Below are positions 25,962-34,789 of a DNA stretch of 61,231 nucleotides, in pieces. The DNA lies in assembly GCF_000158915.1 (NCBI RefSeq), contig NZ_GG657754.1, positions 2,490,480-2,551,710 on the forward strand, written 5' to 3'. The notes under the pieces are model-generated. The model saw only the letters and a program-made list of their open reading frames with translations, was not told where the DNA came from and ran no database searches. The translations under genes were made by a program, and so were the position numbers. The stretch's first letter is position 1; every line of letters starts with the position of its first letter. This DNA is from Streptomyces himastatinicus ATCC 53653 (GTDB lineage: Bacteria; Actinomycetota; Actinomycetes; Streptomycetales; Streptomycetaceae).

Positions 25962-27946
25962 TCGATCAGCTCGGCGGGCTGCCGCAGCGCCCAGCCGAGC
26001 AGGTCGGCGAGGAGGTCGGTGCCGTGCTCGGTCAGCACCGACTCCAGATGGAACTGGGTGGCGGCGAACCGCTCGCCGCGCACCGCGTGCACCTCGCCGG
26101 TGGCCGGGTTGCGGCACAGCTCGACGGCGCCGCGTGCGAGTGGGGAATACAGCCGGTCGGCGGTGTGGCGGGCGGCGTACGAGTTGTAGAAGCCGACCGG
26201 CTCGGACCGTCCGAAGAAGTCGATGCGGCGCTGGGTGCCCTGGTTGGGCCGCTCCCTGGGGAAGAGTTCGAGCCCCAGCAGCGCGCACAGCACCTGGTGG
26301 CTGAGGCATTCGCCGACGAACGGGATACCCCGGGCGAAGAGCCCGCCGATCAGGTCGGCGATGCCGCGCACCTTGGGGTCGGTGGTGGCCCGTGGGTCGC
26401 CGGGTCCGGGCCCCAGGACGACGCAGTCGTAGCCGTCGACGGTGGCGGGGTGTACGGCGTCCCAGGGGCGGATGGTGGCGTCCAGGCCCAGCGAGCGGGT
26501 CTGGTGGCCGAGCATGCCGGTGAACATGTCCTCGGCGTCGACGATCAGCACCCGTCCGGCGTCCGGCCCGGCCGTCCGTACCGGCCGGTCGTCCTCCTTG
26601 CCCAGCCAGAAGGCCGACAGCCCGGCGTTGCGCCGCTCCAGCGCGCTGAGCACCTTGGGGTCGTGGGCGAGTGGCGCACCGCCGCCCGCGGGCCGGACCG
26701 GTGCCGCGGGCACGGCGCCCCGCTGCTCCAGTCCGGTGGCGGTCAGCAGCGCGTCCACCTTGGCCCAGGTCTCGGCGACCTCAGCGGCGGGCCGGGAGTC
26801 CCGGACCAGGGTGGCGCCGACGTCGACGCGCAGGTCGCCCTCGCGGCCGATGTCGGCGGTGCGGATGAGGATCGCCGAGTCCAGGGTGTCCCGGCCGGTG
26901 GCGTCCCGGCCGAGGAGGGCCAGGGCGCCGCCGTAGTAGCCGCGTCCGCTCTCCTCGTGCCGGGCGATCACCCGGCAGGCGTTCTCCAGCGGGCTGCCGG
27001 TGATGGTCGGCGCGAACATCGTCTCGCGCAGCACCTCGCGGACGTCCCGCGAGGTGGCGCCCTCCAGCAGGTATTCGGTGTGCGCGAGCTTGGCCATCTC
27101 GCGCAGATGGGGGCCGCGGGCCCGGGCGCCGCGGTCGCAGACCCGGGCGAGCATCTTCAGCTCCTCGTCCACGACCATGAAGAGTTCGTCGGTCTCCTTC
27201 TGGTCGCCCAGGAACTCCAGCACCCCGTCCAGGTCCGCGCCGGAGGGCGGATAGCGGTAGGTGCCGCTGATCGGGTTCATCCGCGCGGTGCCCGCGTCGA
27301 CCTGGACGTGCAGCTCCGGGGAGGCGCCGACGAAGGTGCGGTCGCCGGTGTGCACCACGAAGGTCCAGTAGGCGCCGGACTCCATGGTCAGCAGCCGCCG
27401 GAAGACGGTCAGGGCGACCTCGGGCCGGTAGTCGCCCAGGGTGGCCCGGAAGGACCGCCTGATGACGAAGTTGGAGCCCTCACCGGCCCGGATCTCCTGG
27501 TCGAGGATCTTCTCCACGACCTTCTCGTAGTCCTCGTCCCCGATGTCGAACCCGGCGTCGCGCAGGGCGACTTCGGCGTCGGGCAGCAGATCCAGCGCCT
27601 CCTTGACGGGGAGGGCCGCGCGGCGCTCCGCGGTGAGCGCCAGGATCGGTTCGCCGTCGTCGTTGCACGCGTACCCGCGCTCGGTGACCTGGCGGAAGGG
27701 GATGACCGCCAGCACCTCGGCCGGTCCGCCGCTCCCAGCGCCCGCGTCCGCTTTTGCGGGTCCGGGGGACGGCAGTTCGGCGAGCGACCCCACCTCGGCC
27801 ACCGTCCCGGTCAGCACCTCCACCTCGTGCCCGCCCGCACACGCTCTGCGCAGCAGAGCGAACGGGGGCGGGTCGGGCGCCACCAGCGCCTGGAGGAGAT
27901 CCTGGGCGTCCGTGTCGCGGAAGCCCGTGACTTGATGGCTCGTCAT
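25943..27946 (-). CDS. phzE: ADIC/anthranilate synthase fusion, PhzE-like
   Basis: A 667-aa fusion. The N-terminal chorismate-binding domain (to about residue 440) contains MNPISGTYRYPPSG, ELKMLARVCD and TITGSPLENACRVI. A class I glutamine amidotransferase domain follows, with VVLGPGPGDPR, GIPFVGECLSHQVLCALLG (nucleophile Cys) and the FAATQFHLES histidine-glutamate region. It converts chorismate plus glutamine to 2-amino-2-deoxyisochorismate. A TrpE/G-type anthranilate synthase is unlikely because PhzD follows. The ATG at 27946 has AAGG upstream. It is the first enzyme gene of the operon, 121 bp downstream of the StrR-type regulator gene. Confidence 0.92.
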   Translation of the reverse strand: MTSHQVTGFRDTDAQDLLQALVAPDPPPFALLRRACAGGHEVEVLTGTVAEVGSLAELPSPGPAKADAGAGSGGPAEVLAVIPFRQVTERGYACNDDGEPILALTAERRAALPVKEALDLLPDAEVALRDAGFDIGDEDYEKVVEKILDQEIRAGEGSNFVIRRSFRATLGDYRPEVALTVFRRLLTMESGAYWTFVVHTGDRTFVGASPELHVQVDAGTARMNPISGTYRYPPSGADLDGVLEFLGDQKETDELFMVVDEELKMLARVCDRGARARGPHLREMAKLAHTEYLLEGATSRDVREVLRETMFAPTITGSPLENACRVIARHEESGRGYYGGALALLGRDATGRDTLDSAILIRTADIGREGDLRVDVGATLVRDSRPAAEVAETWAKVDALLTATGLEQRGAVPAAPVRPAGGGAPLAHDPKVLSALERRNAGLSAFWLGKEDDRPVRTAGPDAGRVLIVDAEDMFTGMLGHQTRSLGLDATIRPWDAVHPATVDGYDCVVLGPGPGDPRATTDPKVRGIADLIGGLFARGIPFVGECLSHQVLCALLGLELFPRERPNQGTQRRIDFFGRSEPVGFYNSYAARHTADRLYSPLARGAVELCRNPATGEVHAVRGERFAATQFHLESVLTEHGTDLLADLLGWALRQPAELIECEADR

Positions 27947-28067
27947 GCCTGCCTTCCCTAGGCGCCGAGAAGCTGACTCACGATGCGAACGGGTGTCGAC
28001 CCGCTGGGAGTGGATGGACGAAGGGGATCGAGGAAGAGGGAGAAACGAACGGGACGGACGCGGAACG

Positions 28068-29063
28068 TCAGCCCGATGCCTGCCGACTGGAGCGCTGCTC
28101 CAGCTCCGTGGCGAAGTCCTGCCACGCCCGGCTGCATTCACGTGCGGCCGAGGCGATCAGCTCCACACGGTGCGGCGGGACGTTGTCGCTGATCCGGGTC
28201 CACTCTTGCGGGCCCACCGTGCAGGCGTCCAGCAGCCGCAGCAACGTGCGGCCCGACTCCGAGAGCCGCAGCGACGGGTCCTTGCGCAGGTTGTGGATCA
28301 GTGCGGGGAGGTCGGGGGCGCGGTCGGCGCCGTCGATCCGGGCCACCGCCTTGGGCATCAGCGGGGTCGCGGTGGCCACCGCCTCGGGCTCACGGCGTAC
28401 GGGCCCCGCGGGGGCCTCGCCGCGCCGCAGCCGGTCGCGGACGTCCCGCACGGTGGCGGCACAGACCCCGGCCTCCCGGGCGACCTCCCGCAGCGAAACG
28501 CCGGGCCGCTCGGCGAGGATCCGGCCGGCCTGGATACGGCCCTCGGCGGCGTCGACCGGGCGTTCCCGGCCGTCGCGCCCGAGCCGGGTGCTCGACTGGG
28601 GAATTTCCCCACTCGCACGGCGGCGGATCGCGCCGACCGTCTTATGGGAGAGCCCGGTGACCGACGCAATGGCCCGATCGGACCATTCCGGATGGGAGTT
28701 GATGATACGTTTGGCCGCGGCATTCCTGTCGGCCCGCGGCAAGGGAAGTCCATGCGAGACGTTTGCTTTGACCGCGAGGACGAATGCTTCTTCATCGTCG
28801 CACTCGCAGAAAATCGCCTCGATTTTACCCAGGCCGCGCAGATCCGCGGCCTGCACCCGGTGCATACCGTCGATGACATGCATCGTCCTGCGATTGACCA
28901 GAATGGGCGGCAGTTCGGCATCCGACTCGGCGAGCAGGCGCACATGTTCATTGTCCGCACCCGACAGCCGGGGCGAATCAAAGTGCGTTAACTCGCTCAG
29001 GGACACCATTTCCGTGGACTGCTGCGTGGTTTCGGCAGTGTCAGCCATGAGCTGACCATTCAT
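28068..29063 (-). CDS. StrR/NovG-type pathway regulator (ParB-like domain)
   Basis: A 331-aa regulator. Residues about 20-110 form a ParB/sulfiredoxin-like domain with LPPILVNRRTMHVIDGMHRV, AFVLAVKANVSHGLPL and RIINSHPEWSDRAIASVTG. A helix-turn-helix follows (TGLSHKTVGAIRRR), then a second one (GVSLREVAREAGVCAATVRD). This order is that of StrR (streptomycin) and NovG (novobiocin) activators. The ATG at 29063 has GGGGAAAGG upstream. A TTG at 29084 would add seven residues but overlaps that site. It sits directly upstream of and co-directional with phzE, so it probably activates the operon and perhaps itself. Operators are not certain. Confidence 0.88.
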   Translation of the reverse strand: MNGQLMADTAETTQQSTEMVSLSELTHFDSPRLSGADNEHVRLLAESDAELPPILVNRRTMHVIDGMHRVQAADLRGLGKIEAIFCECDDEEAFVLAVKANVSHGLPLPRADRNAAAKRIINSHPEWSDRAIASVTGLSHKTVGAIRRRASGEIPQSSTRLGRDGRERPVDAAEGRIQAGRILAERPGVSLREVAREAGVCAATVRDVRDRLRRGEAPAGPVRREPEAVATATPLMPKAVARIDGADRAPDLPALIHNLRKDPSLRLSESGRTLLRLLDACTVGPQEWTRISDNVPPHRVELIASAARECSRAWQDFATELEQRSSRQASG

Positions 29064-29523
29064 GTGCCTTTCCCCCTGTGACAATCCGGTGCTTCATGGA
29101 AGACAGCAATGGACGCAGACATCAGGAGGCGTACTACCCATGGAGGGCTGGACGCTGGACGACAAGCCCAGCCGCATCGACGCGAAGGTGAAGTAATGAC
29201 CGGCTCAAGGCCACCCCCGTGGACTTCCGCTTACCCCGTCTGTCTCATGGAACACGAGCCCTTGCGACTACCCGGAGCGCCGACTCCCACACGTCGGCCA
29301 GTTCATCGGAGGTCATTACGGCAGATATCGACAAGGCTCATCCCGGGCCCGAACCGGGATCGTTAACGAACCGCTGTATTCACGATTGTGAGTTAACATC
29401 AGTTCCAAGACGAAGCGACCGTAGCAGTCGCCGCGCTGAGGACGCAACCAAAACGTGACGGACCGTTTTATGGTCAACTCGCCCTATGCGAGGTATGCGA
29501 GGTGGACGTCTCGATGAGAAGAT
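29064..29523. other. 460-bp intergenic region with possible regulatory repeats and a small ORF
   Basis: No convincing gene. Visible content: AGGAGG at 29124-29129 ahead of an 18-codon frame at 29140-29196, whose stop overlaps a 56-codon frame (29196-29366) in TAATG. Two GTTAAC hexamers lie at 29362 and 29392, 30 bp apart. A perfect 7-bp-arm hairpin (ATCCCGG/CCGGGAT) lies at 29340-29360. The 3' part is AT-richer than its surroundings. It is upstream of the regulator gene, so it should hold that promoter. Confidence 0.5.
29362..29397. promoter_or_regulatory. Twin GTTAAC palindromes 30 bp apart
   Basis: Two identical GTTAAC sites (29362-29367 and 29392-29397) are separated by 30 bp centre to centre, about three helical turns. 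TTAA-containing hexamers are rare in DNA of this base composition. They lie about 300 bp upstream of the StrR-type regulator start. This may be an operator for that regulator or another, but its sequence does not match the known StrR consensus. Confidence 0.35.
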
Positions 29524-30783
29524 CTAGCGCCGCAGCAAGACGGGCAGTTGTTGATGTCCATTGGAGATGAAGGACTCCAGTGGACGAAGCTCGCCGGCCG
29601 GTGCCGCAAGGGCGAGATCGGGAAAGCGCTCGAAGAGGGCACGCAGGCCGATGCGCCCCTCCAGCCGGGCCAGCTCCGCGCCCAGGCAGAAGTGGGGGCC
29701 GTAGCCGAATGCCAGGTGTTCGCGGCGGGTCGCCCGGGTGAGGTCGAAGCGTCCGCGGTGTTCGCCGTGAGCCTGCGGATCGCGGTTCGCGGCGGCGTAG
29801 TTGATGACGATGGGGTCGCCCTCGCGGAACGTCAGCCCGGTCGCCGGGTCGTGGACGTCCTCGATCGGGAACCGCATGATGATGGAGGCGATCGGCGCCT
29901 GGTGGCGTAGCGTCTCCTCCACCGCGTCCCCCCATGAGGCCTGCCCGGAGCGCAGCAGGGCGAGCTGGTCGGGGTGGGTGAGGAGATTGACGATCGCGTG
30001 GTCGAGCAGGTTCACCGTGGTCTCGTGTCCCGCGCCGATCAACAGCAGCACACTGTCCGCCAACTCCTGCTCGCTGAGCCGGGAGTCGGTCTCGTCGTCG
30101 TGTGCGTCGATGAGCACGCTGGTCACATCGTCGCCGGGAGCCTTCCGCTTGATGGCCAGCAGCTCCGTCAACAGCCCGTACAACGCACGGGTGTTGGCCT
30201 CCGCCTCCTCCTCCGTCAGCCCGGTCGCGAAGACCCCGGCGATCCCGTCGCGGAAGGCGTTGTGCAGTTCGTCGGGGACGCCGAGAAGCGTGTTGACGAC
30301 CATCAGCGGTAACAGCCAGGCGAACCGCGACCGCAGATCCACCGGCACCCCGGGTGCGGTGGTCCCGGTGGCATCCAGCTCGTCGAGCAGAGACTGGGTG
30401 ATTCCCTCGATTCTCGGGGCGAGGGCCCGTACCCGGCCGGGCGTGAACGCGGCGCCGACCAGCCGGCGGAGCCGGACGTGCTCCGGGCCGTACGCGGTCA
30501 GCGCGTTACGGACGTCCATCCATATGCGGAGCTGCCACTTGGGCGGAATACGCTCGTCGATGTAGCTGTCGGGCCAGTGCCGGTGGGCGTCCTTGGAGAT
30601 CCGGCGATCCGTGAGCAGCCGCTTGACCAGAGCCGGGTCGGTCACCGACCACGCCACCACCCCGCCGGGCAGCTCCACCGGGGTCGCCGGACCCCGGTCC
30701 CGCAGCCGGTCCGCTTCGGCGTGGATGTCACCCGCGGTGGGGTCGAGTCGGAAGGGGCAACCGGTGGTCAGCTCGGCACTCAT
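29524..30783 (-). CDS. Cytochrome P450 (CYP107-like)
   Basis: A 419-aa bacterial P450. The I-helix oxygen-activation motif is [12 protein letters not shown], the ExxR motif is EETLRH, and the heme loop is [15 protein letters not shown] with Cys366 as thiolate ligand. The length and the N-terminus [15 protein letters not shown] are typical of soluble actinomycete P450s. No ferredoxin gene is adjacent. It lies 461 bp from the regulator gene on the same strand, so it may be the last gene of the cluster or an independent unit. A 9-bp-arm palindrome stands about 137 bp upstream of its start. Confidence 0.9.
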   Translation of the reverse strand: MSAELTTGCPFRLDPTAGDIHAEADRLRDRGPATPVELPGGVVAWSVTDPALVKRLLTDRRISKDAHRHWPDSYIDERIPPKWQLRIWMDVRNALTAYGPEHVRLRRLVGAAFTPGRVRALAPRIEGITQSLLDELDATGTTAPGVPVDLRSRFAWLLPLMVVNTLLGVPDELHNAFRDGIAGVFATGLTEEEAEANTRALYGLLTELLAIKRKAPGDDVTSVLIDAHDDETDSRLSEQELADSVLLLIGAGHETTVNLLDHAIVNLLTHPDQLALLRSGQASWGDAVEETLRHQAPIASIIMRFPIEDVHDPATGLTFREGDPIVINYAAANRDPQAHGEHRGRFDLTRATRREHLAFGYGPHFCLGAELARLEGRIGLRALFERFPDLALAAPAGELRPLESFISNGHQQLPVLLRR

Positions 30784-30919
30784 GGTGAGGAATTTTCACC
30801 CCATTGAGCCGCATGAGAAAGAGGAAAAGCGGACCGAAACGAATAACATCCGCCCCCTCGACCTCATGCACCGCACGAGAAATACCGCGTTTCAAAGGGG
30901 AATTCGCGGCTCCTCATCA

Positions 30920-30938
30920 CATATCCCCGGGGGATATG
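30920..30938. promoter_or_regulatory. Perfect palindrome upstream of the P450 gene
   Basis: CATATCCCC at 30920-30928, one central G, then GGGGATATG at 30930-30938: 9-bp perfect arms. It lies in the 213-bp gap between the P450 start and the permease end. It has the form of an operator for a dimeric regulator. A short hairpin is the other reading. No regulator gene is adjacent. Confidence 0.45.
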
Positions 30939-30996
30939 GAGGGGGCACAAAACTACCTGCACGGCGGCCCGTACGAAAATAAATGCGACCGCGGCA

Positions 30997-32403
30997 TTAC
31001 GGAATACGAGCCTCCGCGGCGGTGCCGTCCCCTGCGGCCGCTGTGCCGTCCCCGGCCGCCGCGCCGTCCGCCCCCTGGCTCTGGCTCTGGCGGCGGGCCG
31101 CGATCACCACGTACACGAGCACGCCGGCGAACAGGAACAGCACACCCTGGTACACCGCCGCGTACCCGGCCCCCGAGACCAGCCAGAAGGAGAAGCCGAA
31201 GCCCGCCAGCGCCAGCACCAGGTCCCAGACGAAGCGCCCGGTCCGGACCTCGTCGCGGCGCCCCGCCAGCAGGAAGTACAGCTGCGCGCCCGCCGCCAGC
31301 AGATACGGGACCGTCGCCGAGAAGGTGGTGATCAGGACGAGGGTCGCGAAGACGCCGTTCGACCCCGAGGTGTAGTTGACCACGGTGAGCAGCGACGCCA
31401 GGACCACCCCGACGAACACCCCGACCGTCGGCACCCCGCGCCGCCGCTTCGCGAACACGGCCGGGAAAAGCCCGTCCTTGGCGGCCGCGTACGGCGCCTG
31501 GGCGCTCATCAGGATCCAGCCGTTGAGCGCGCCGACGATGGACACCACGGCGGCCAGCGCGATCAGCGTCCCGCCCCAGGTTCCGCCGAACATCGCGTCG
31601 ACCGCGTCCGAGAAGGGGGCGGTGGAGTTCACCAGGTCCTTGTGGGCGACGGTGCCGAACACCGACACCGTGCCGAGGAGGTAGACCACGGCCGCGCCGA
31701 TCGTGCCGAGCACGCTCGCCCGCCCCACGTTCCGCTCCGGGTTCTCCATCTCGCCCGCGCTCATCGACGCCGACTCCACACCGAGGTAGCTGTAGAGCAG
31801 GATCGCGGCCGCCGCCGACATCCCGCCGACCGCGCTGCCGCCGCCCGCGTTGAAGGGGCCCATGTTGTCCGGGTCGAAGAAGAAGAGCCCGACGACCGCG
31901 ACGAAGAGCAGGGGGATGAACTTCAGCACGGTCGAGACGAGTTGTACGGCACCGATCCAGCGCGTCCCCGCGAGGTTCGCCAGCGCGGGCAGCCACAGCG
32001 CGAGCAGCGCGATGGCCAGGTCCATGCCCTTGGAGGACGTGTGCCCGGGGGCCAGCACATGCACATAGCCGACCGCCGCCACCGCGAGCGCCGCGTTGCT
32101 GACCCAGGTCATCGTCCAGTACGACCACGCCGACAGGAAGCCCGCGAAGTCGCCGAAGGCGGCGCGGGCGTGGACGTACGGCCCGCCCGTACTCGGATCG
32201 CGCCGCGCCAGCCGCCCGAAGACGAGCGCGAGCGCGATGGCACCGACCGTCAGGACGACGAAGGCCAGCAGGCTGAGGGTGCCGTACGGGGCGACGGAGG
32301 CGGGGAGCAGGAAGATGCCGCCGCCGATGATGTTGCCCATGACGAGGGCGGTCGCCGTGGGCAGACCGAAGCGGCGCGTGTGGTGCTGGTCGAGCATGCG
32401 CAT
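30997..32403 (-). CDS. APC-superfamily amino acid/polyamine permease
   Basis: A 468-aa inner-membrane permease with about 12 hydrophobic segments. The first is the family-typical VMGNIIGGGIFLLPAS, in which the unwound helix binds the substrate's carboxylate and amine. LYSYLGVESASMSAGEMENPERNV corresponds to the helix-6 region of the AdiC/PotE branch. The C-terminus has a repetitive GDGTAAAGDGTAAE tail. It probably exchanges amino acids or polyamines for protons. It is not obviously part of the biosynthetic cluster. Confidence 0.85.
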   Translation of the reverse strand: MRMLDQHHTRRFGLPTATALVMGNIIGGGIFLLPASVAPYGTLSLLAFVVLTVGAIALALVFGRLARRDPSTGGPYVHARAAFGDFAGFLSAWSYWTMTWVSNAALAVAAVGYVHVLAPGHTSSKGMDLAIALLALWLPALANLAGTRWIGAVQLVSTVLKFIPLLFVAVVGLFFFDPDNMGPFNAGGGSAVGGMSAAAAILLYSYLGVESASMSAGEMENPERNVGRASVLGTIGAAVVYLLGTVSVFGTVAHKDLVNSTAPFSDAVDAMFGGTWGGTLIALAAVVSIVGALNGWILMSAQAPYAAAKDGLFPAVFAKRRRGVPTVGVFVGVVLASLLTVVNYTSGSNGVFATLVLITTFSATVPYLLAAGAQLYFLLAGRRDEVRTGRFVWDLVLALAGFGFSFWLVSGAGYAAVYQGVLFLFAGVLVYVVIAARRQSQSQGADGAAAGDGTAAAGDGTAAEARIP

Positions 32404-32433
32404 ATCGTCATGGACGATGTACGGTGCACCAAA

Positions 32434-34620
32434 TCACCGGGCTTTGTCCGGCAGGACGGGGTCGGCCGCCGGAAATGGTACGGCCATGGGGCTCGGAATC
32501 CGCGATTCCTGCGCCAGCCCCTGCGCACCGTCAGACAAGACGCCGTCGTCCGAAGCCCGCTCGTCCGTCTCCACGGAGACCTCCGGCACCTCCGGCCCGT
32601 CCGCCTCCCGCAGCCAGCGCCGCAGCACCGTGTGCACCCGCTCCGCGCCCACCAGCTCCTCCCCCGCCGCGACGGGCGCGGACAGCTGGACCGGCCACAG
32701 CAGAAAGGGATGGCCCTGCTCGCCGCCGAGCCCGCCGTGCGAGCCGATCTGCTCCTCGAAGGCGTGCACCTCGCCGGTCGCCGCGTCATAGGCGGAGTTG
32801 ACCATGATGTCGGGAGTGTTCCGGAAGTGTGCGGTCCGCCGTACGGCCTCGGCGGCGCCCGGCCCGAAGAGCGCGAGCGGGCTCTCCTTGATCACCCGGT
32901 GGGTGTCGAGGTGGTGCTCGGCGCCATTCGCCCCCAGCACCACCGCGCCCTCGGTTTCGGAGCGTACGAGCAGGAAGCCGACACCGGGGTGGTTGGCGAG
33001 GGTGTGCAGCAGCGCGGGATGGCGCCGGTCGATGGCCTCGCGGCTCATCCGGCCGGGGACGTCGGGGAACGAGATCAGCCCCAGGTTCCCGGAGGCGAGC
33101 ACCACCGGCCGGGCCTCCTCCTGGTCCGTATCGTCCTTCTCCGGCCGGTGCAGCGCCGCCCGCGCCGCCTCGCGCGCCTCGGCCCCGCTCGCCGTACGCC
33201 CGACCGCCTTCGGCACCGGCAGCCCGCACCCGGCGCGCACCAGGTCCTCCAGCGTCAGCCCGTACGCCCCCGCGAAGGTGGCGCCCGGGCTCTGGCCGTG
33301 GTCGGACAGCAGCACGATGCGGTAGTCGCGCGGCGCGCGCTCCGCGACCTTGGCGATCAGCGCGATCGACCGGTCGAGGCGGGCCAGCACCTGCTGGGCG
33401 TCGCGGCTGCGCGGGCCGGAGTGGTGCGCGACCTCGTCGTACGCCACCAGGTCGGCGTAGATCGCGGTGCGGCCCGACAGGATGTCCCCGCTCACCGCCG
33501 CCACCACCACGTCCCGCTCCACGACCGTGGCGAATGCCCGGATGAAGGGGTAGAGCCCGCCGCGCCCCACCCGCGGCGACTCCCGGCGCAGCTTGGCCCG
33601 CGTGGACTGGCAGATCTCCCGGCACACCTCGGCCACGAACGAGGCGGCGGTGCGGGTGGCGTTGGCCGGGTCGGAGAAGTACGCGAAGTAGCCGCTGCGG
33701 GAGCGGTTGCGTTTGCTGCGCCGCGCCGCGACCGACAGGACCAGCGCGAGTTCGTCGGCGCCCCCGGTGAACAGGTTCCCCCGGCTCGCGCCGTCCACCG
33801 TCAGCAGCCCGTCGTGCCCGGCGCGGGCGGCGGCGCGGCGCTGCAACACGGCCGCGCTCGTCGGCCGGTTGCTCACCATCACCTCCCCGCTCTTCTTCTC
33901 GTACCAGCGGAAGGCGGGCACGTCCTCGTTCGAACCGTGCAGGATGCCGAGCTGGCTGGCGCCGGTCTGGCTGGACCAGTCGGTGCGCCACGGCGTGACG
34001 GTGTGGGTGCCGCCCACCCACGCGGCCACGGTCTCCATGACCGGCGGCCTGTTGTCCCGCGGCCGCAGCGCGTCCCGCAGTACGGCGTGCCCCACCCCGT
34101 CGAGCTGGAGGAACACCGTCCCCGGCGGCCGCGCCCGGCCCCCGTCCCCGCCGCTGAGGCGCCGCTGACGGTCCGCGAGCCGCGCCAGCCGGCGCCGGTA
34201 CGCCCCGTCGTCCCGTACGGTCAGAAAGGTGCTCGTCGCCGAGGACGCGGCCGACATCACCGCCGCCACCACGACCGCCGTCTCCGGCTCCACCGCGCCC
34301 CGCCCGTCGGGGACCACGCTGAGCGCGATCAGCAGCATCGACCCGTTCAGCACGAACACCAGCAGCCCCAGCACCAACGCGGGCATCAGCAGCAACGCCC
34401 GCACCAGCAGCGGCCACACCAGCGCGCTCAGCACACCGAACGCACCGGCACCGCTGGCGGCGGTGATCGCGATCCGCGTCGCGCTGTCGCCGTCAGCGGC
34501 CTGCAACCGGAAATCGGGCAGGATGCCCGCGAGCGCCAGCATCGTGAGCGTCGACACCGCCCACACGGCCGTCACCCGGAGCAGCGCTCCCCCCACGGTC
34601 TTCCATCGGGGCTTCTGCAC
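32434..34620 (-). CDS. Phage-holin-like membrane domain fused to alkaline-phosphatase-superfamily domain
   Basis: A 728-aa protein. The first about 160 residues carry four hydrophobic segments as in the phage-holin-family/superfamily IV. A basic linker precedes a phosphatase/nucleotide-pyrophosphatase-like domain starting at GTVFLQLDGVGHAVLRDAL, where the Asp is the first metal ligand. The distal metal site LLSDHGQSPGATFAGAYG is clear. Such membrane-tethered AP-superfamily proteins are widespread in Streptomyces, and their substrate is not known. The start is the ATG at 34620. Confidence 0.75.
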   Translation of the reverse strand: MQKPRWKTVGGALLRVTAVWAVSTLTMLALAGILPDFRLQAADGDSATRIAITAASGAGAFGVLSALVWPLLVRALLLMPALVLGLLVFVLNGSMLLIALSVVPDGRGAVEPETAVVVAAVMSAASSATSTFLTVRDDGAYRRRLARLADRQRRLSGGDGGRARPPGTVFLQLDGVGHAVLRDALRPRDNRPPVMETVAAWVGGTHTVTPWRTDWSSQTGASQLGILHGSNEDVPAFRWYEKKSGEVMVSNRPTSAAVLQRRAAARAGHDGLLTVDGASRGNLFTGGADELALVLSVAARRSKRNRSRSGYFAYFSDPANATRTAASFVAEVCREICQSTRAKLRRESPRVGRGGLYPFIRAFATVVERDVVVAAVSGDILSGRTAIYADLVAYDEVAHHSGPRSRDAQQVLARLDRSIALIAKVAERAPRDYRIVLLSDHGQSPGATFAGAYGLTLEDLVRAGCGLPVPKAVGRTASGAEAREAARAALHRPEKDDTDQEEARPVVLASGNLGLISFPDVPGRMSREAIDRRHPALLHTLANHPGVGFLLVRSETEGAVVLGANGAEHHLDTHRVIKESPLALFGPGAAEAVRRTAHFRNTPDIMVNSAYDAATGEVHAFEEQIGSHGGLGGEQGHPFLLWPVQLSAPVAAGEELVGAERVHTVLRRWLREADGPEVPEVSVETDERASDDGVLSDGAQGLAQESRIPSPMAVPFPAADPVLPDKAR

Positions 34621-34789
34621 GCAGTGGCCTCACTTCGGATTCCGGTCCGCGCTGGGCGCGCGGACCGATTCCCAGCGTTACACAGCGCGGGTGCGTCCCG
34701 GCGGGCACGAGGTGACGGGGAGTGAACCATTCCGCTTACGACATGGTGACGGTCGTGCCGCCCGGACGTCCTCCACGCATGGCAGAGTC

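Noticed and set aside
23190..27946. Phenazine biosynthesis cluster
   Set aside because: PhzC, D and E homologues are present, but PhzF, A, B and G are not seen, and an EntA-like dehydrogenase stands in the pathway. 3-hydroxyanthranilate is the better reading.
29340..29360. Factor-independent terminator
   Set aside because: The 7-bp hairpin is short, has no U-tract, and does not follow a clear gene, so I keep it only as a repeat.
31642..34725. Plus-strand frame of 1027 codons
   Set aside because: Antisense of the permease and holin/phosphatase genes, His/Arg/Gln-rich, without any motif.
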